DNA of 64,000 nucleotides from Zychaea mexicana (GCF_025766255.1 NW_026516765.1:62001-126000), one strand, 5' to 3'. Counted from the stretch's first letter, positions 47,805-60,144 are shown. The notes: generated from the sequence alone by a model not told the origin. A program made the numbers and translations.

Positions 47805-49921
47805 ATGTCTTCAATACTTTCGGAAGCGGCAAATAAGGTCAACAAATACCTTGATTTTGGGGGCGTACACATTGATTTGGATCAAGTGCCCATTGCCACC
47901 ACGGTCGCTGCAACTGCACTCACTATTGTTGGGATACTGGCACTCAAATACAATGACCGCGCGGTTTTTACCAAATGTCGGGATGATGTCCCGTTTATTA
48001 AAGGTGCTCCGCTTGTTGGTAGGCTATTCCATCAGATTGCTGTAGTCGATATGATTTATGAAGACCTTGTCGAAAGCTTTGAGAACATGGATACGTTGAC
48101 TATGTAAGTGCTTATGCAGTACTACATAAACCTGGCCACGGCTTTTTTTGGTTATACAACAATAACGTTTTAGTCTATTGTCACAGGGCCCAATCAGTCA
48201 TCGGTTTGCCACCTCAAATAATGACAATCGATCCCATCAATATAGAATACGTTCTACGTCGTAAGTAGCAATCGATGCGCTGTAGTATTTATTAACACGG
48301 TGTAAATCAAAACTAATGCTTGCTATTTTGCCCATGTACAGATAACTTTTCGAACTATATCAAGGGGCCACAACTGATGTAATGCATACAGCGCCAACTC
48401 AGTGTCGAGCCTAATAAGCAATTAACCTGCTGCTCGTTATTTTGTATAAACGTTCTGACAGGGATGCAATGGGCGATCTTTTCGGGCACGGTATTTTTAT
48501 TGCGAATGGTGAACGCTGGAAATACCATCGCAAAACAGCTAGCCACATATTCAACGTCGTGACGCTCCGAGATCATTTCACAGAGTACGTTGCCAACGAT
48601 AACAATAGCACCATTTAAAATTTTGATTTTCGAATGTCTATTTTCCTTAAATATACTGACTGCTAGAACGGTAAACAAACAGTGTATTCTTGCAAGAGCT
48701 CAAGTCCATGTCCAAGTGTATCTTCGACACCAAGGTCCAAACGGGAGAGTCGATTGACTTTGCGCATCTTATGTCCAAGTATACTATGGAGTCCTTTGTT
48801 CGGTATATACAAGTGTTATCGTATTATTTGTTTTCGCGAAGAGAATGTACATTATCTCTAACATACACGAGGTTTTAAAATTAGCGTCGCGTTCGGCAGA
48901 AAATTAAATGGATTATTGGATGAGAAGAACGCACACTTTGCCCTTTCTTTTGATGCTTGTCAACGCATTTCCTTTCACCGTTTTGTGAATCCTTTTACCG
49001 ATTTACAAGAATCACTGAAGCCTATTTTCTCATCTGGATCGATGACATACAAACAGCACTTGAAAATTGTCAATGACTTTGCGTATGGGCTGATAAAAGA
49101 GCGAAGACAACATATTAAAGCTGATTTCGAGTTCCAGGATATGCTGTCCCGGTTTATGACGACAGAAACACCCACCGGCAACTCTTTGAGCGACGAGGAA
49201 TTGCGGGATACCTTGCTGACCTTCTTGGCAGCAGGAAGAGATACTACAGCCGATTCGATCAATTGGTCGTTTTACTGCTTGGCTAACCACCCGGAGGTAG
49301 AAGCAAAACTCTTACAAGAGATTCATCATAGTCTTCCAGACAACGAGGAAGATCCATCAAAGCTTTATGATATCATCAGAAAAATGACATATGCTCATGC
49401 TGTGTACGTTCTGCTAAATTTGAGTTGCGATTTTATAAAAGCGTTACATTTTTTCTATAACAGCTGTTTAACATATTGTGATTCCTTATTTCCGTCATAG
49501 ATTTTACGAGGTTCTTCGATTATATCCATCTGTACCAACAAATATTCGACTGGCCGCCCATGAAGACAGATTACCCAGCGGTACTAAAGTGTGCAACGGC
49601 GATTCGATCATGTGGTCACCATATGCAGCTGGAAGATCAACAAAACTGTGGGGTCCTGATGCGAAAAACTTTGATCCAGAGCGATGGATTACTACAGATG
49701 GGGAGTTGAAGCGACTGTCACCGTACCAATGGATGGTGTTTAATGCTGGTCCCCGGAGCTGCATAGGCCAAGGCCTCGCAACGCTAGAAGCAATCCTAGT
49801 TATTACGTATCTTCTGAAGCGCTACAGGTTCATATTACTGCCGGATCAAGAAATTACTTATGCGCTGTCACTGACACTTCAAATGAGATATGGCATGAAA
49901 GTATACGTTGCCAAGCGATAA
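47805..49921 (+). CDS. Cytochrome P450 monooxygenase, CYP52-clan-like, seven exons
   Basis: A membrane-bound haem-thiolate monooxygenase. Exons 47805-48103, 48187-48260, 48342-48378, 48462-48584, 48683-48802, 48885-49403 and 49501-49921 join in phase to 530 residues, a normal microsomal P450 length. An N-terminal membrane anchor ('VAATALTIVGILALKY', residues ~33-48) is followed by a 'PFIKGAPLVG' hinge. Also seen are the helix C-type 'GERWKYHRKTASHIF', the I-helix oxygen-binding 'FLAAGRDTTADSINW', the ExxR motif 'YEVLRLYPSVPTN', and the haem loop 'FNAGPRSCIG' with the proximal Cys. The 'AGRDTT' form and the haem loop are those of alkane/fatty-acid omega-hydroxylase-type families (CYP52/CYP63/CYP86 group). 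The substrate here is inferred, not shown. It converges with the SET-domain gene. Confidence 0.95.
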
Positions 49922-49959
49922 AGTTACTTTCTTTCTATCAACGACTTTACTATGATTCG

Positions 49960-49965
49960 AATAAA
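49960..49965 (+). terminator. Candidate poly(A) signal of the P450 gene
   Basis: AATAAA 39 bp after the P450 stop codon, in a 204 bp gap between convergent genes. Confidence 0.45.
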
Positions 49966-50125
49966 TTTTATGCACTAAATACAATTTATAAGATGATTGA
50001 ATGGGTAGGTGAGGGTGAGAAGAATAATGTTTACATGCTTACAAAATATGATGGTTTTTTTGAGAGGACGAGAAGAATACAATGTAGAGCGAGGATATAT
50101 AGATAGGAGAAATTGTCCACAGCAG

Positions 50126-51724
50126 TTAAGCCTGCACGTCGTCCTGGGCTGCAAGGTATACGACTACGGTATCATGTGTCATCAATGTGTCTCTTAGTGT
50201 AGCCAACTTCTCAATAGATCTTTGGAGCAATTGCATTTCATCCTGTTTGTACCGTTCAATATGTGTCATCATTTCGGTATTAGTTGATGACGAAAAGGAA
50301 GACGACTGAATCATTTGCAAATGGTATTCAAGTGCATCCAGCAAGAGCATCACTACACGCAAGCAAATTACCGCCGAATGATCCAACATTCCAACCTTTT
50401 TCACCAGGTCATCCAAGTCTTCAACAGATTCATTGGCCAAACTTGCTTGAATGATCATGCACTCATGGTCATCCTCCTTTTCATCGCTGGACCCGGCCTG
50501 TCTTTCTTTATCTTGTACAGTCATCCGTGAAACGTCCGGTACTAGCTCAAACGTCAATCCGTCATCTTGATCGAGTGCAACGAGATACATCAGGGCGATA
50601 GATTCAGTTGTCCAGCCCGTAGATAATGTTGACAAGTCTGTAGTTTCCTCCTTGTCGTTTTCGCCAGTTTTTCCTGTTGTTGTGTCATCGCCTTTGCTTG
50701 AATCAAGGAGCGTCGACCCCATCAATGTCAGCACAGGTTTGACTGCTGATTGTGATATCCACGATAATTTCACTTGACTCTCCATGATGCTCATATCCAG
50801 GAATCCAGTAACTGGCAATGTGACACGCGATGGCTCGGGATTATTATTCAACGTAAATCCATGCAAAAACAAAAGTTCCTGGTTTGACTTGTCACCATAA
50901 GATAACAGCAGCTCGTTACCAGCTAATAATGTTGAATGGTCTGTTGATGATGTGTAAGGGACGAAATCAATACCGCCGTCTTGTGAAGGGCACCAGCGAA
51001 TATTGGGTTGCGAAGAGTGATTGGCAAAGTCGAAAAATGGTATTAACGCAAGGTCACCATGCTCTTGATCGGTACCACTGCTACAGCTACTACCGAGGCT
51101 GACTACGCGCGACCAGAATACAATATCAGCCCACATCCACATGTCCAGTGTCATCCACTCCACAACCGTCTTGACCAGTTCCAGTTCGCGCACCAAAGCC
51201 GAACGTTTAGCTCGAATCGATCTGCTCAAGTTGGTTCCGTCCAAACCCAAGCTTTTACTTTCGTCATTGATAAGAAACAAGGGATGTTGTTGGGAAACTT
51301 CGTCCAGCGAAGGTAAAATGTCGATATAAGGTTTCCAGAATGGCGTTGGCGACTGTTGCTGCTGTTCGTTGGTGGAGAATTTCTGTAAAGCAAGAAAGAG
51401 TCGCAATGATAATCGTTCGTTCTTGGGTTCCGATGCAATCTTTTCAATAATTCCACTGTTGTTGTCGCCAATATGAAAAAGCGAATGGAGTGTGTCGCGT
51501 AGTACTGGATTGTCAATAAGTGCACGAACCGACGTAATCAGCAAGTCGCGTGGAATGTGGACTAAAGGATCGTTCGTCGTGACAGCGTCGTCGTTATCGT
51601 TTAATGCAAAATCTTGATCGGCAAATAAGCCATAACCCGCATTTTCCGTCTTTGCAACGTGTACATGGGGCGCCTTGATCCCATTTTCAGCAGACCATTT
51701 CGTAAATGCTTCGACGCTTGTCAT
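50126..51724 (-). CDS. SET-domain protein lysine methyltransferase (SETD6/RKM/LSMT type)
   Basis: These enzymes use S-adenosylmethionine to methylate lysines, often on ribosomal proteins. Intronless, 532 residues from the ATG at 51724 ('MTSVEAFTKWSAENGIKAPH'); the frame extends 23 codons further upstream but without an ATG. The split SET domain starts near residue 10-35 ('GYGLFADQDF', 'PLVHIPRDLLIT'). It has an inserted region ('NERLSLRLFLALQKF', 'FWKPYIDILP'), then 'ALIPFFDFANHSSQPNIRW' (the Asn-His-containing cofactor site) and 'NELLLSYGDKSNQELLFLHG'. The C-terminal ~250 residues are the substrate-binding helical region of the Rubisco-LSMT fold. They include Asp/Ser/Thr-rich loops. Which protein is methylated cannot be told. 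Confidence 0.9.
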   Translation of the reverse strand: MTSVEAFTKWSAENGIKAPHVHVAKTENAGYGLFADQDFALNDNDDAVTTNDPLVHIPRDLLITSVRALIDNPVLRDTLHSLFHIGDNNSGIIEKIASEPKNERLSLRLFLALQKFSTNEQQQQSPTPFWKPYIDILPSLDEVSQQHPLFLINDESKSLGLDGTNLSRSIRAKRSALVRELELVKTVVEWMTLDMWMWADIVFWSRVVSLGSSCSSGTDQEHGDLALIPFFDFANHSSQPNIRWCPSQDGGIDFVPYTSSTDHSTLLAGNELLLSYGDKSNQELLFLHGFTLNNNPEPSRVTLPVTGFLDMSIMESQVKLSWISQSAVKPVLTLMGSTLLDSSKGDDTTTGKTGENDKEETTDLSTLSTGWTTESIALMYLVALDQDDGLTFELVPDVSRMTVQDKERQAGSSDEKEDDHECMIIQASLANESVEDLDDLVKKVGMLDHSAVICLRVVMLLLDALEYHLQMIQSSSFSSSTNTEMMTHIERYKQDEMQLLQRSIEKLATLRDTLMTHDTVVVYLAAQDDVQA

Positions 51725-53094
51725 GAATAAAAGGTAAAGAGACGTTGTATCAAGACGCTCCGAACGTACTGCTAAAACTCTCTTAGCTAACAAAAACTCA
51801 GTTTTCGGGATGCAGACTACTTCTCATACACATGCAGGATCATTGTTGCTTTGTCTTGTGCCTCCAAAAGTGAGCGATGTACGTTCTCATATGGCTGTAC
51901 AGCTATGCATTGCGCATTGCTACCACAAGCGCTCTAGGCTTATGCTTTTCATCTCACAATAATTTTAAACCTATCTACATAATAGTGAGTATTCTATAAG
52001 CTGTAGCCTCGAGAAAACAATGGAAAAAAATCAATCAATTGTTTCAGTATGTTGAGTTTGCTATGCCATTGACAGGTGTTTGTTTGAAGAAGTGCACTTG
52101 TAACCAATTAAAATACATCAATGATAAAAGGTAGAATTATATCATACTCTGTGTTACTATTCGCTAGATTTGCTTCCTCTCTTGCTGATGGCCAAATAGT
52201 TCATCTGCTGCAGTAAGCTTCATTCTCGTTATTGATTTTTTTCGGCATGATTTATCGTGTCGGAAAAGGATATAGTCAACGGACTATTACTACGCTTAAT
52301 GACACAGTCAACAAAGGAATGGTCACTATGTATGTATCATCACGTGGACGATGTCCTGGATGAAAGTTGCAGCAAACAAACTCTGGTTGTTAATTCTTGG
52401 CTCACATAGTTGCTGGACCCTTTACTTCTGATGATGATATAGGCTACACGTATTCAATATAAAAAAACTATAGCAAGAAACATGACGTCTCAGCATTATT
52501 CAGGGGGACCCTAACTCATTTTGACATGCCTGTGTTGCAGAAGAAGGCAACGGTAGCAAGTAACGACGGTTGCTCTTGCATGGTGCAGAGGTTGGTTCCT
52601 GGGTCTTGACAGAGACAAAGTGGGCGTTTATAAGCACCGAAATGGCTAATTAGCCGTGTTGCCAAAGAAGGCGAAAATAATTCATACGGCCCCAAGCGGT
52701 AAAAGAACCTATCAAGTGGAAACCACCTGTCCAGCAAGCTTCTGACACTTTTCCGCGAAATAAGGACTCAAAAAGAGAAAGAAACGGGCTTGCTCAGAAA
52801 CGTGCATATTTCATGTAAACCCGGTTACCTGGTTTTAAAGGACACACATATCCCAGTAAAATAGGCGCTTCAATGCTAAAAAAAAAGAGGAGACCAATTT
52901 TTACTGTTGCTGCTGCTGCTCCAATCAAACAAACCTGCAGCCGTGGCTCCGGCAATCGGTTACACACAGGGTCGAGCCTTTCTCTCTCTTTGCGCAACGA
53001 CCCGAAAGATAAAATAAGGGGAAAGACCTCTCTTTTTGTATTTATTTTACCTAAAGAACCCACCACTCCTTTCTTCCCCACATCTCAAATAGAC
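51725..53094. other. Divergent promoter region
   Basis: About 1.4 kb between the divergently transcribed SET-domain and mannosyltransferase genes. Short frames (for example near 52516-52737) lack domains. The last 200 bp before 53095 contain pyrimidine-rich tracts. Confidence 0.4.
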
Positions 53095-54972
53095 ATGGCG
53101 TGCCATAAATCTCGGCTGGCACGGATAGTACCAGTGATTTTGCTAATCGGATGTGTCTGTCTATTATTCTCATTACAATTGACGCCAAAAATCGGTCCTA
53201 GCAACAACAATGAACCTGCGCCATCAATACCCAGTGAAGAGGAGTTGCGGAATAGCGAAAGATTGGCCAGAAACCAGTTAATAGAACGACGACGCACTGT
53301 CAATGAGCCAGGTATGAACGTGGGGCAAGAGAAAAAAGGGTCTGACATGGTGAATGCTTATACAAACTCTCACTAAACGGTACGCACGCTTGTATCACTT
53401 CCAACAGTCGTAACTGCAGCTGACGAAGGCATGCGTCATCTTTCGTTCACGCATGATATTGCTGTTCCAGCACCATTAGCACCGTGGTCAGGTACAAAGG
53501 AAAAGGGCGAATATCATGGTATAAAAAATGGAATTGTATACGGCGGGTGGCTAATGAATTGAAATATGTGTATTAGAGGAGGATAAGGCGTTCCTGAAAA
53601 CAGCACTCGGCCAAACCTTAATGTCCAATTTGTTGACAGTACCCGAGACGATGCCTGATTTCCCTACATTGACCACCCAGCAACGGCTGTTCAAAGTCTT
53701 GTTTCAATACCTCGATCCTCTTGTAGCCGCAGGCGAAATTGATGATCCACAACACAAAGACGTCTGGGCATTCTATCTACAACTCGAACGAACGCTGTAT
53801 CCATGGCTGCAACCCTATTATCAAAACGCATTCCACTTGACCAACAGCACCGACGGCCGCGGCATTGTCATTTGTATCGGCAATCATCAATTCCAATATG
53901 CTGCCACAACGATCCGTGCGATCCGTGAAGTGCTGAAATCCAATTTACCCATTGAAGTCTTTTACATTCGCGAGAACGACCTGACGCCAGCCCGACGACA
54001 ATATCTGGAAACCGAGTTTGATAACTTGGTGACAAGACAAGTCGTTTCTCGGATCAATGATTGGCACACACGGTTTGGAGGCTGGGCACTGAAACCGTAT
54101 GCTGTCTTGACAAGCTCGTTCTCTGAAGTCATTCTGATGGATGCCGACTCGTACTTTTTCAAAAAGCCGGACATGTTGTTTGACGATGCAGGCTATCGCA
54201 AGACCGGCACCTTGTTTTTCTATGATCGCACATTGTTCTCTGGATGGGAGACTGGACGCAATTGGCTGACCTCGTTCTTGCCCACAATGAGTTCGATAGT
54301 CGAAACGACTCGGTGGTGGAATTTCAAAAGCGCGCATGAACAAGAGTCCGGCGTGGTTGTGATTAACAAAAAGCGGTCTTTGTTGGGTCTCTTGGCTACG
54401 TGCAAAATGAATGACAAACGCGAGCGCGATCAGGTTACTTACAAACATGTTCATGGTGATAAGGAGGTAAGAAAGAGCTAATATAGTTCACGACAGGGTC
54501 CGTCAACATTGTTATTAAATCACATTTAAATATGTATCAGACATTCTGGGTTGGATATGAAATGGTGCAGACGCCATATTCCTTTATTAAATCCTATGGC
54601 GGTGTGATTGGCGGCTTGGGCGATGCGGGTGATGCTGAAACTGTTTGTGGTAACCAGCTCCATTTCGGTGTGGATCGACGACCGCTGTGGTGGAATGGTG
54701 GTCTTCTTCGTGACAAGAACCGATGGCCGGACCGTTATTTAAAGTTTACACACTATGCTGAAGGCAATGACTGGGAATTCGAGACATCGTGTATCAAGGA
54801 AAAGGACAGGATCCATGAATTCACTGCTGAGGAACAAAAGATCGCAGCCAAGTTTGTTGAATTGGACCAGCAGCGAAAGAAGGACGAGGAAAAGATCCAG
54901 CAGGGTATTTGGAAGCCGGCAGTGCATTTGGTGGACGATCCATTGGCAGCAGAGGGCGAAGAGAAAGCTTAA
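53095..54972 (+). CDS. Mnn1-type alpha-1,3-mannosyltransferase-like glycosyltransferase, four exons
   Basis: A Golgi type II membrane glycosyltransferase of the fungal MNN1/MNT group (Mannosyl_trans3), which adds terminal alpha-1,3-mannose to N- and O-glycans. Exons 53095-53311, 53420-53491, 53577-54466 and 54541-54972 join in phase to 536 residues. A short cytosolic N-terminus with basic residues is followed by the signal anchor 'IVPVILLIGCVCLLFSL' (residues ~11-28), then a stem of ~85 residues. The catalytic domain has 'GIVICIGNHQFQYAATTIRA', 'WALKPYAVLTSSFSEVILMD' and the DxD motif 'MDADSYF' (Asp-Ala-Asp, metal and sugar-nucleotide binding). 'QESGVVVINKKRS' and 'GNQLHFGVDRRPLWWNGGLL' follow. 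The charged C-terminal tail is unusual for being so Lys/Glu-rich. The linkage made is inferred from the family. Confidence 0.9.
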
Positions 54973-55202
54973 AAAGCTAGTGTCTACCGGTATAATCATT
55001 ACTATCATCATTACTATTATTATTCTCATTATTTTTATTATATGTGTAAGAGTACATAGAGCTTTTCATTCTTTTGAGTATTATCACGAACTCCACATTA
55101 TCCCCCCCCCCCGTGCATTAAAATACATTTTTATTATGCATTCAGCTGTCAAGAAAGCTCAGCTGCTCTCTCTCTCTCTCTTTCTCCCTGTTGTTTCCCA
55201 TA

Positions 55203-56399
55203 ATGCCTTTGTATACCCCATGTAAACACATTTACCCTCCCAACGATCCATTCTTCCAGGAAGGCAACATAGCCCTGCGAGCATATTGGCTTGAACGTGA
55301 CGCCAAAAGCGAACGCGAAATTGCTCTTATACGACAAGAAGCCAACTCGCTCGCCGAGTAAGAAAACGAATCTTTAAACGCCAACCAAACATAGATCTAT
55401 CACTATGATACATTCAACTTACATGTGCTGTGGCAATATGCTAATATAACAATCAGGGACTTCACACGACTTATCTACTGCGAGCAAAAAACATGTGTTG
55501 AATTGCATAAACAACCTATAGCGTTTTTTACAACTGCAGCCTATGAAGCGCATTACGAAACACATCACAAGCATGTCTGCTCAGCCTGTCATAAACGGTT
55601 CCCAAGTGCACATTGGCTACAACTCCACTTGGACGAGTTCCATAATGTACTAATTCAAATTCAAAAAGAACGTGGTGATAAAGTGGTAAAACTTGTTATT
55701 GTTTCTTTATGTTTCCTCTAATAAAAGTGTATACGCGTTTCTGCATAAAAAAATTAACCCCTTTCCCTATCGCAGTTCCAGTGCTTTGTAGAAAGTTGCA
55801 CGAAAAAGTTCATCTCGCCGAGAATGCGACAGTTGCATTTAGTTGACAAGCATCAGTATCCAAAGTACTATCCTTTTGATCTGGTGGCAACGGGTACACT
55901 GTCCTTTGAGGAACGCCAACGACGACATCGTCCACGTCGGCACCATTCTCCACAGCAGCAAAATCAACAAAACAATCCAGATGCTATGGCAGTCGACAAG
56001 AAGGAGGATAATAGCGATAATAAGAATGATCACAATGGATTGCACGACTACGGCGATGACAACCACAATGAAAAGAAACAGCACAAACCGCATCGTCGGC
56101 CGTACAAATCGTCATCATCATCATCATCTCAAAAACAACAACAGCATCATCATAAGCCTAAAAAAGCAGAAAACCCAATGGATGTAGATAGTAAACAGAA
56201 ATCGCAACCACGATTACAATGGCAAAAACAAGTACAAAAGGAGGATCAAGGGAATACATCTTCATTGATGATGGATATCGATCAGTTGACGAACAAAATG
56301 TCACGGCTCCAAATTCCTCGATCCGTTGCCTTTGGTCGTGGTGGGAGACGTGCATTTTCTACCGGTCAAAGGGTGAAATCAAAGCAACAAGAACAATAG
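55203..56399 (+). CDS. C2H2 zinc-finger protein, ZNF511-like, three exons
   Basis: Exons 55203-55357, 55457-55685 and 55776-56399 join in phase to 335 residues. The N-terminus 'MPLYTPCKHIYPPNDPFFQE' leads to a first finger-like segment with 'CEQKTCVELHK'. A classical C2H2 finger 'CSACHKRFPSAHWLQLHLDE' plus 'FH' follows. A third is 'CFVESCTKKFISPRMRQLHL' ending in 'DKHQYPKYYPFD'. The spacing, and the Lys-His-x-Tyr-Pro after the last finger, match the ZNF511 family, conserved from fungi to animals and poorly characterised. The C-terminal half is His/Gln/Asn-rich low complexity, then 'ITNKM'-like and 'IPRSVAFGRGGRRAF' near the end, also a ZNF511-type tail ('P..v.FG'). It converges with the next gene, 96 bp apart. 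Confidence 0.82.
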
Positions 56400-56495
56400 G
56401 AGGAGGAGGAGGAGGAGGATCAGCAACAGCACAGCGACAAGAAAATTAGAGCTTCCTTTATACATTTACTTTTCTGTTAATATTACGTTCTAGAG

Positions 56496-57578
56496 TTATA
56501 CTATACGCTGGTTTTGCTGGTTTCCCTGGATGATCCGAATCATGCTGACCATTGCCTCCTGGTCTCCTGCTCCGCGTCTATCCAACCAAAAACGTGTTTG
56601 TCGGATGGATGGTAGCGTGCCGCGTCGTTGCTCTAGTGCGTACTGTTGCTTCATAATTTGTGGATTCACTCGCCATGTTTGCAATAAGCCATGGGATGGT
56701 TCCAAGTCTCGGACAGCCAGAGTTGTCATCCGTTTACGGGCCAATAAATCGCGTGTTTCGAGGGTAACAATCGAGTTGGGTGTCAATCCCTTCTTAGTGG
56801 GAGTAGTAGTATGTTGTTGTTGTGACGGTGATGGTGATTTGTTGCTGTGAAGGTAGATGGCGCTAACAAATGGAGATAGGATATAGTGCAAAGCACCAGT
56901 CGAACATACACTTGCGAAAAGGGCTGTATAAATCCATTGGAGAGCGATATATCGTATGATTGATTCTTCCACTAGTCAGTAAAAAGCTGTGTGGACCTAA
57001 CAGCATGCACAAGCCCTATTTTCTTCCACACACACACTTTTTTATTTCCTCACGTACCACCCAGAAACAGATTGGGGCTGATTCCACTCGCTTGAACTAT
57101 TAGGCGTTTACATTAGAAACTTTGATATTCTTTTGTTTTCTTTTCTCTCCAACGCTCTCTAAAAAATAAGCATAAACGTACTTGCTGGGCTTTCCCATAA
57201 GTAGACTACTGCCGGTGCGGATACGGACGAAATCTATCAGGGTGTGTGTGTGTGTGTTTTCTTTCTCAGTTATTTCGGCATAAACACTTTAGGCACAAGA
57301 CAACCACGAACACGCATTCACCCGGTAATATATTAGAAACAAGAACAAGACTTTACTCCGAGAGTGGATAGTGAAAACACTTTGGCGAGCTTAACAAGTG
57401 CTGCATTCGGTGTCGCGTAAATGAGTCTTTTCTCGTCGTTTTTATTTGTGTCCTTTCTTGTTGCAGTTGCCGATGTAGTAGTTGAATACAAGCGAATGTA
57501 TCGTTGTGTAGCTATAATACTACCGGTATGATGGCGTGGAATGCTGACATTGCAACTTTGAATTAATAAAGACCGCAT
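56496..57578 (-). CDS. Mitochondrial membrane protein, TMEM70/TMEM186-like, four exons
   Basis: Exons 57578-57357, 57233-57182, 57096-57058 and 56971-56496 join in phase to 262 residues. The N-terminus is a mitochondrial presequence-like stretch rich in Arg, Ser and Thr ('IIATQRYIRLYSTTTSATA'). Next comes 'RLIYATPNAALVKLAKVFSL', then two hydrophobic segments: 'ISSVSAPAVVYLWE' and 'YTALFASVCSTGALHYILSP'. The order is presequence, 'liY.....v..K.FSlST', hydrophobic hairpin, then a matrix domain with 'TLETRDLLARKRMTTLAVRD'. It resembles the TMEM70/TMEM186/TMEM223 group linked to assembly of respiratory complexes. That assignment is by pattern only. The ATG at 57578 was preferred because the frame upstream has no other ATG. 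Confidence 0.75.
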
Positions 57579-59148
57579 TAGGTTGTGCAAAAGATATATA
57601 ATTTTTCATGCACGCGCGTTGCCGGACCTGTCCGTGTTTGTTTTTTTGGCACCATGGCAGTCGAGAAAATTACGTCACATCATTGGTCCCGCTTTTTTGG
57701 ACCCTTTCTAAAAATTTCTGACTACAGGTGAAAGAGAGAGAAGCTCGGGGGAAGGAGGTTTTTGTTTAGGCGGACGGATTGGACCGATTTCGCCGAGCTT
57801 CGGAATTCATTATCGTTTCTCGACATTATTGTCTTGAAGTATCTATATAGTAGTAGATAAGTACCAAAAACATGAAGAGGGGGTGGATAGATCCGGAATA
57901 GAACGGTGAGAGGTAAGGTAGGTATACTATCTAGTTGTTGAGGCAATTACAAGTGATCATTCCGCTCGGATCACTCCTCCAATTGGTCATTCTGCCTTGG
58001 ATAAGTTCTCACAACCGAAAAAAATAGTAGCAAATAGTGACCCGAAGCCTATTTTTTTTACACTTTGATCTGGTAGTACTGGATACCAAATCAAGCATAC
58101 AGCAACAACAGCAGCAGCAGCAGCAACCGTTTGTCTTTGAAAAATATATATCTGCTCGTATAAACTAATCAGTGGACATTGTTTCGTTCGGTGTAATCCG
58201 CCCGAATATATTAACTTTGAGGTCTAAATTACGTGGCAAAGTCAAAACAAATATATTATTTGCCATCATTCCACCGTGTCACCCGTCAATTGCCGACTTT
58301 TCCCAACAAGTTGCGGTCACATATACTGTACACAAATCGCGACAGGAACGTTTGACCATTACTCGTATGAGTAAAACGATTCGGCAGGGAAAATGAAAAG
58401 GACAATCTGGCACCCTATCTTCGGCTATTCACAGAGCATAATAGAAAAGTGTATTAACCTTTTGAAAGGTACTAAAACATTGGCTCAGTAATAACAACAT
58501 AAGCCTAGTCGTCACCATTCATCAACTTCGTTTGAGTCTTTAGCACTGTATAAGATATACTCCATTGTCAGAAGCACTTTTAGTCACAATCTTTTAAAGG
58601 AATCCCAAATTTGTTGTTGGATCGTAAGTGTTAGTTTTGAGCCACGCAGAGTTGATTAGGAGATCAAAATATATATAAGAAAAAGAGAGAACGTGATCTG
58701 TTTCATAGGTGTCAAGGACAACATATCACCTATCACTCACCAACTAAGTAACTAACTAACTAACTAACTAGCCAGCAATCAGTTTATCAATCAAAAGACA
58801 AAACAGGTTATTTCTTTTGGAAAGAAGGGTTTATTATAGGAAATTGGTATATCAAAACCTTCTTGGCTTAAGAAAACGAAAGAAATAGAGAGTGTGTGCG
58901 TGTAAGAGTGTGCTAGAGCGAAAGAAAACGAAAAAGAAATATGTACAATATAGGTAGAGGAGGTGAACATCAAAAAAAAGAAAAAATATTACAAAGCGTG
59001 TGTGTTTGAGTGTGTGTGTGTGTGTGTCAAAAGTGTGTGCAATCATCAGAAATAAAAAAAGGAGGAGTAACTCGTGTAGTTGCGTGTGTCTGTCGAGCAT
59101 ACAGATAGTAAGATATTACAGTAGGTAATTGGAGAAAAGCGTATAGGT
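57579..59148. other. Intergenic region
   Basis: About 1.6 kb between two minus-strand genes. It contains a short CAG/CAA run near 58102-58125, a TAACTAAC tandem run (58745-58770) and GT-rich tracts (58990-59030) near the 3' end of the next gene. No gene is recognised. Confidence 0.4.
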
Positions 59149-59403
59149 TTAGTCATCGAAGACAATGTTGACGGTAGGGCTGAAGACAGGCGAAGAGAAG
59201 GCGTACTCTTCTTCTTGCAAGGTGGCTTGTTGAGCGTAGACGGTAGAATCTGTCAACGGCATGGCCTGAGGATGGTGTCTGTCAAGCGCTTCTTGATCCT
59301 GCTTGGACATCGAGGACACGGAAACGGCAGTGTAAGCGCGGGTAGCAGCGACACGGGAGACCATGGCAGGCTTGATAGCGTTACGAGTGATAGCGGACAA
59401 CAT
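59149..59403 (-). CDS. Small protein with mitochondrial presequence
   Basis: A single-exon frame of 84 residues. It starts 'MLSAITRNAIKPAMVSRVAA', then 'TRAYTAVSVSSMSKQDQEAL': an Arg-rich, acid-free amphipathic N-terminus with a likely cleavage site near 'TRAY', typical of a mitochondrial matrix-targeting signal. The mature ~55 residues are acidic and contain 'QQATLQEEEYAFSSPVF' with no TM segment. The family is not recognised. The ATG at 59403 is chosen because the presequence starts there. A 3' region rich in GT repeats follows the stop. Confidence 0.65.
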   Translation of the reverse strand: MLSAITRNAIKPAMVSRVAATRAYTAVSVSSMSKQDQEALDRHHPQAMPLTDSTVYAQQATLQEEEYAFSSPVFSPTVNIVFDD

Positions 59404-60144
59404 GGTAGATGATAATAATAGCTTTTTGTTTCGATACAAAAGAAATGTGGATTGATGATAGGATTGAAGACTTTTTTGATGCGTGTATTTATACTTATAG
59501 AATTCCGCGGATCGCCGGACGCCGGTTGAGGTGTCAATGGGTGGAAAGGTCGAATGTGAGGTGTGATTACATGTGGAAATCAACAACCCCGACGAAACTG
59601 GTAAAGCTCATCTACTAATACGGAAATGATTCCTTATTCAGCAAGTGTGGGTGACTCAGTGTATGCCTTGATGGTGCGGGCGCCAATAGGATAATTTGCT
59701 GGGCAGTGGCTGAACCATGGTCCGGCGCTCTGCTCTTTCTGGGTGAGCATTCTCCACGTTTCAATGAGTAATGTGCTTGTGATGATTGGTGTGCGTAATT
59801 TACTATACTACACGTCATACGAAATCACACCCACTTTTTGTTTTGTTGCTTACGCGCTCAAAAAACTCTAACAACGTTTTGGCGGAAGCGTTCTGGATAC
59901 CTTTAACCGAGCATCCTTGGAAGCTGATACAGTAGCTCATTTTCGTTTTTCGAAAGAAACCCTCCTTTCCTCCTCTAGTGCCTTACATTCTCAAAAATTG
60001 GGGTCTTTTCCGTCCCGCACACCCCTTCTTCAAGCCGTGGATTGCCTTCCGAATCGGGCAGCTTACCCGCTGTTGATCAAGCATACAGTAGAGCATATTT
60101 TGATGTGCATTCCCAGAAACAAATAAAAAGATAAGAAGTGTATA
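59404..60144. other. Intergenic region
   Basis: About 0.74 kb holding the promoter of the small mitochondrial protein gene on one side and the 3' region of the PPxY protein gene on the other. No other feature is seen. Confidence 0.4.

Noticed and set aside
51725..51793. Upstream extension of the SET-domain gene
   Set aside because: The frame is open but has no ATG before 51724, and the SET domain starts properly after that ATG.
53945..54454. 169-codon minus-strand frame
   Set aside because: Antisense of the mannosyltransferase catalytic exon with its DxD motif.
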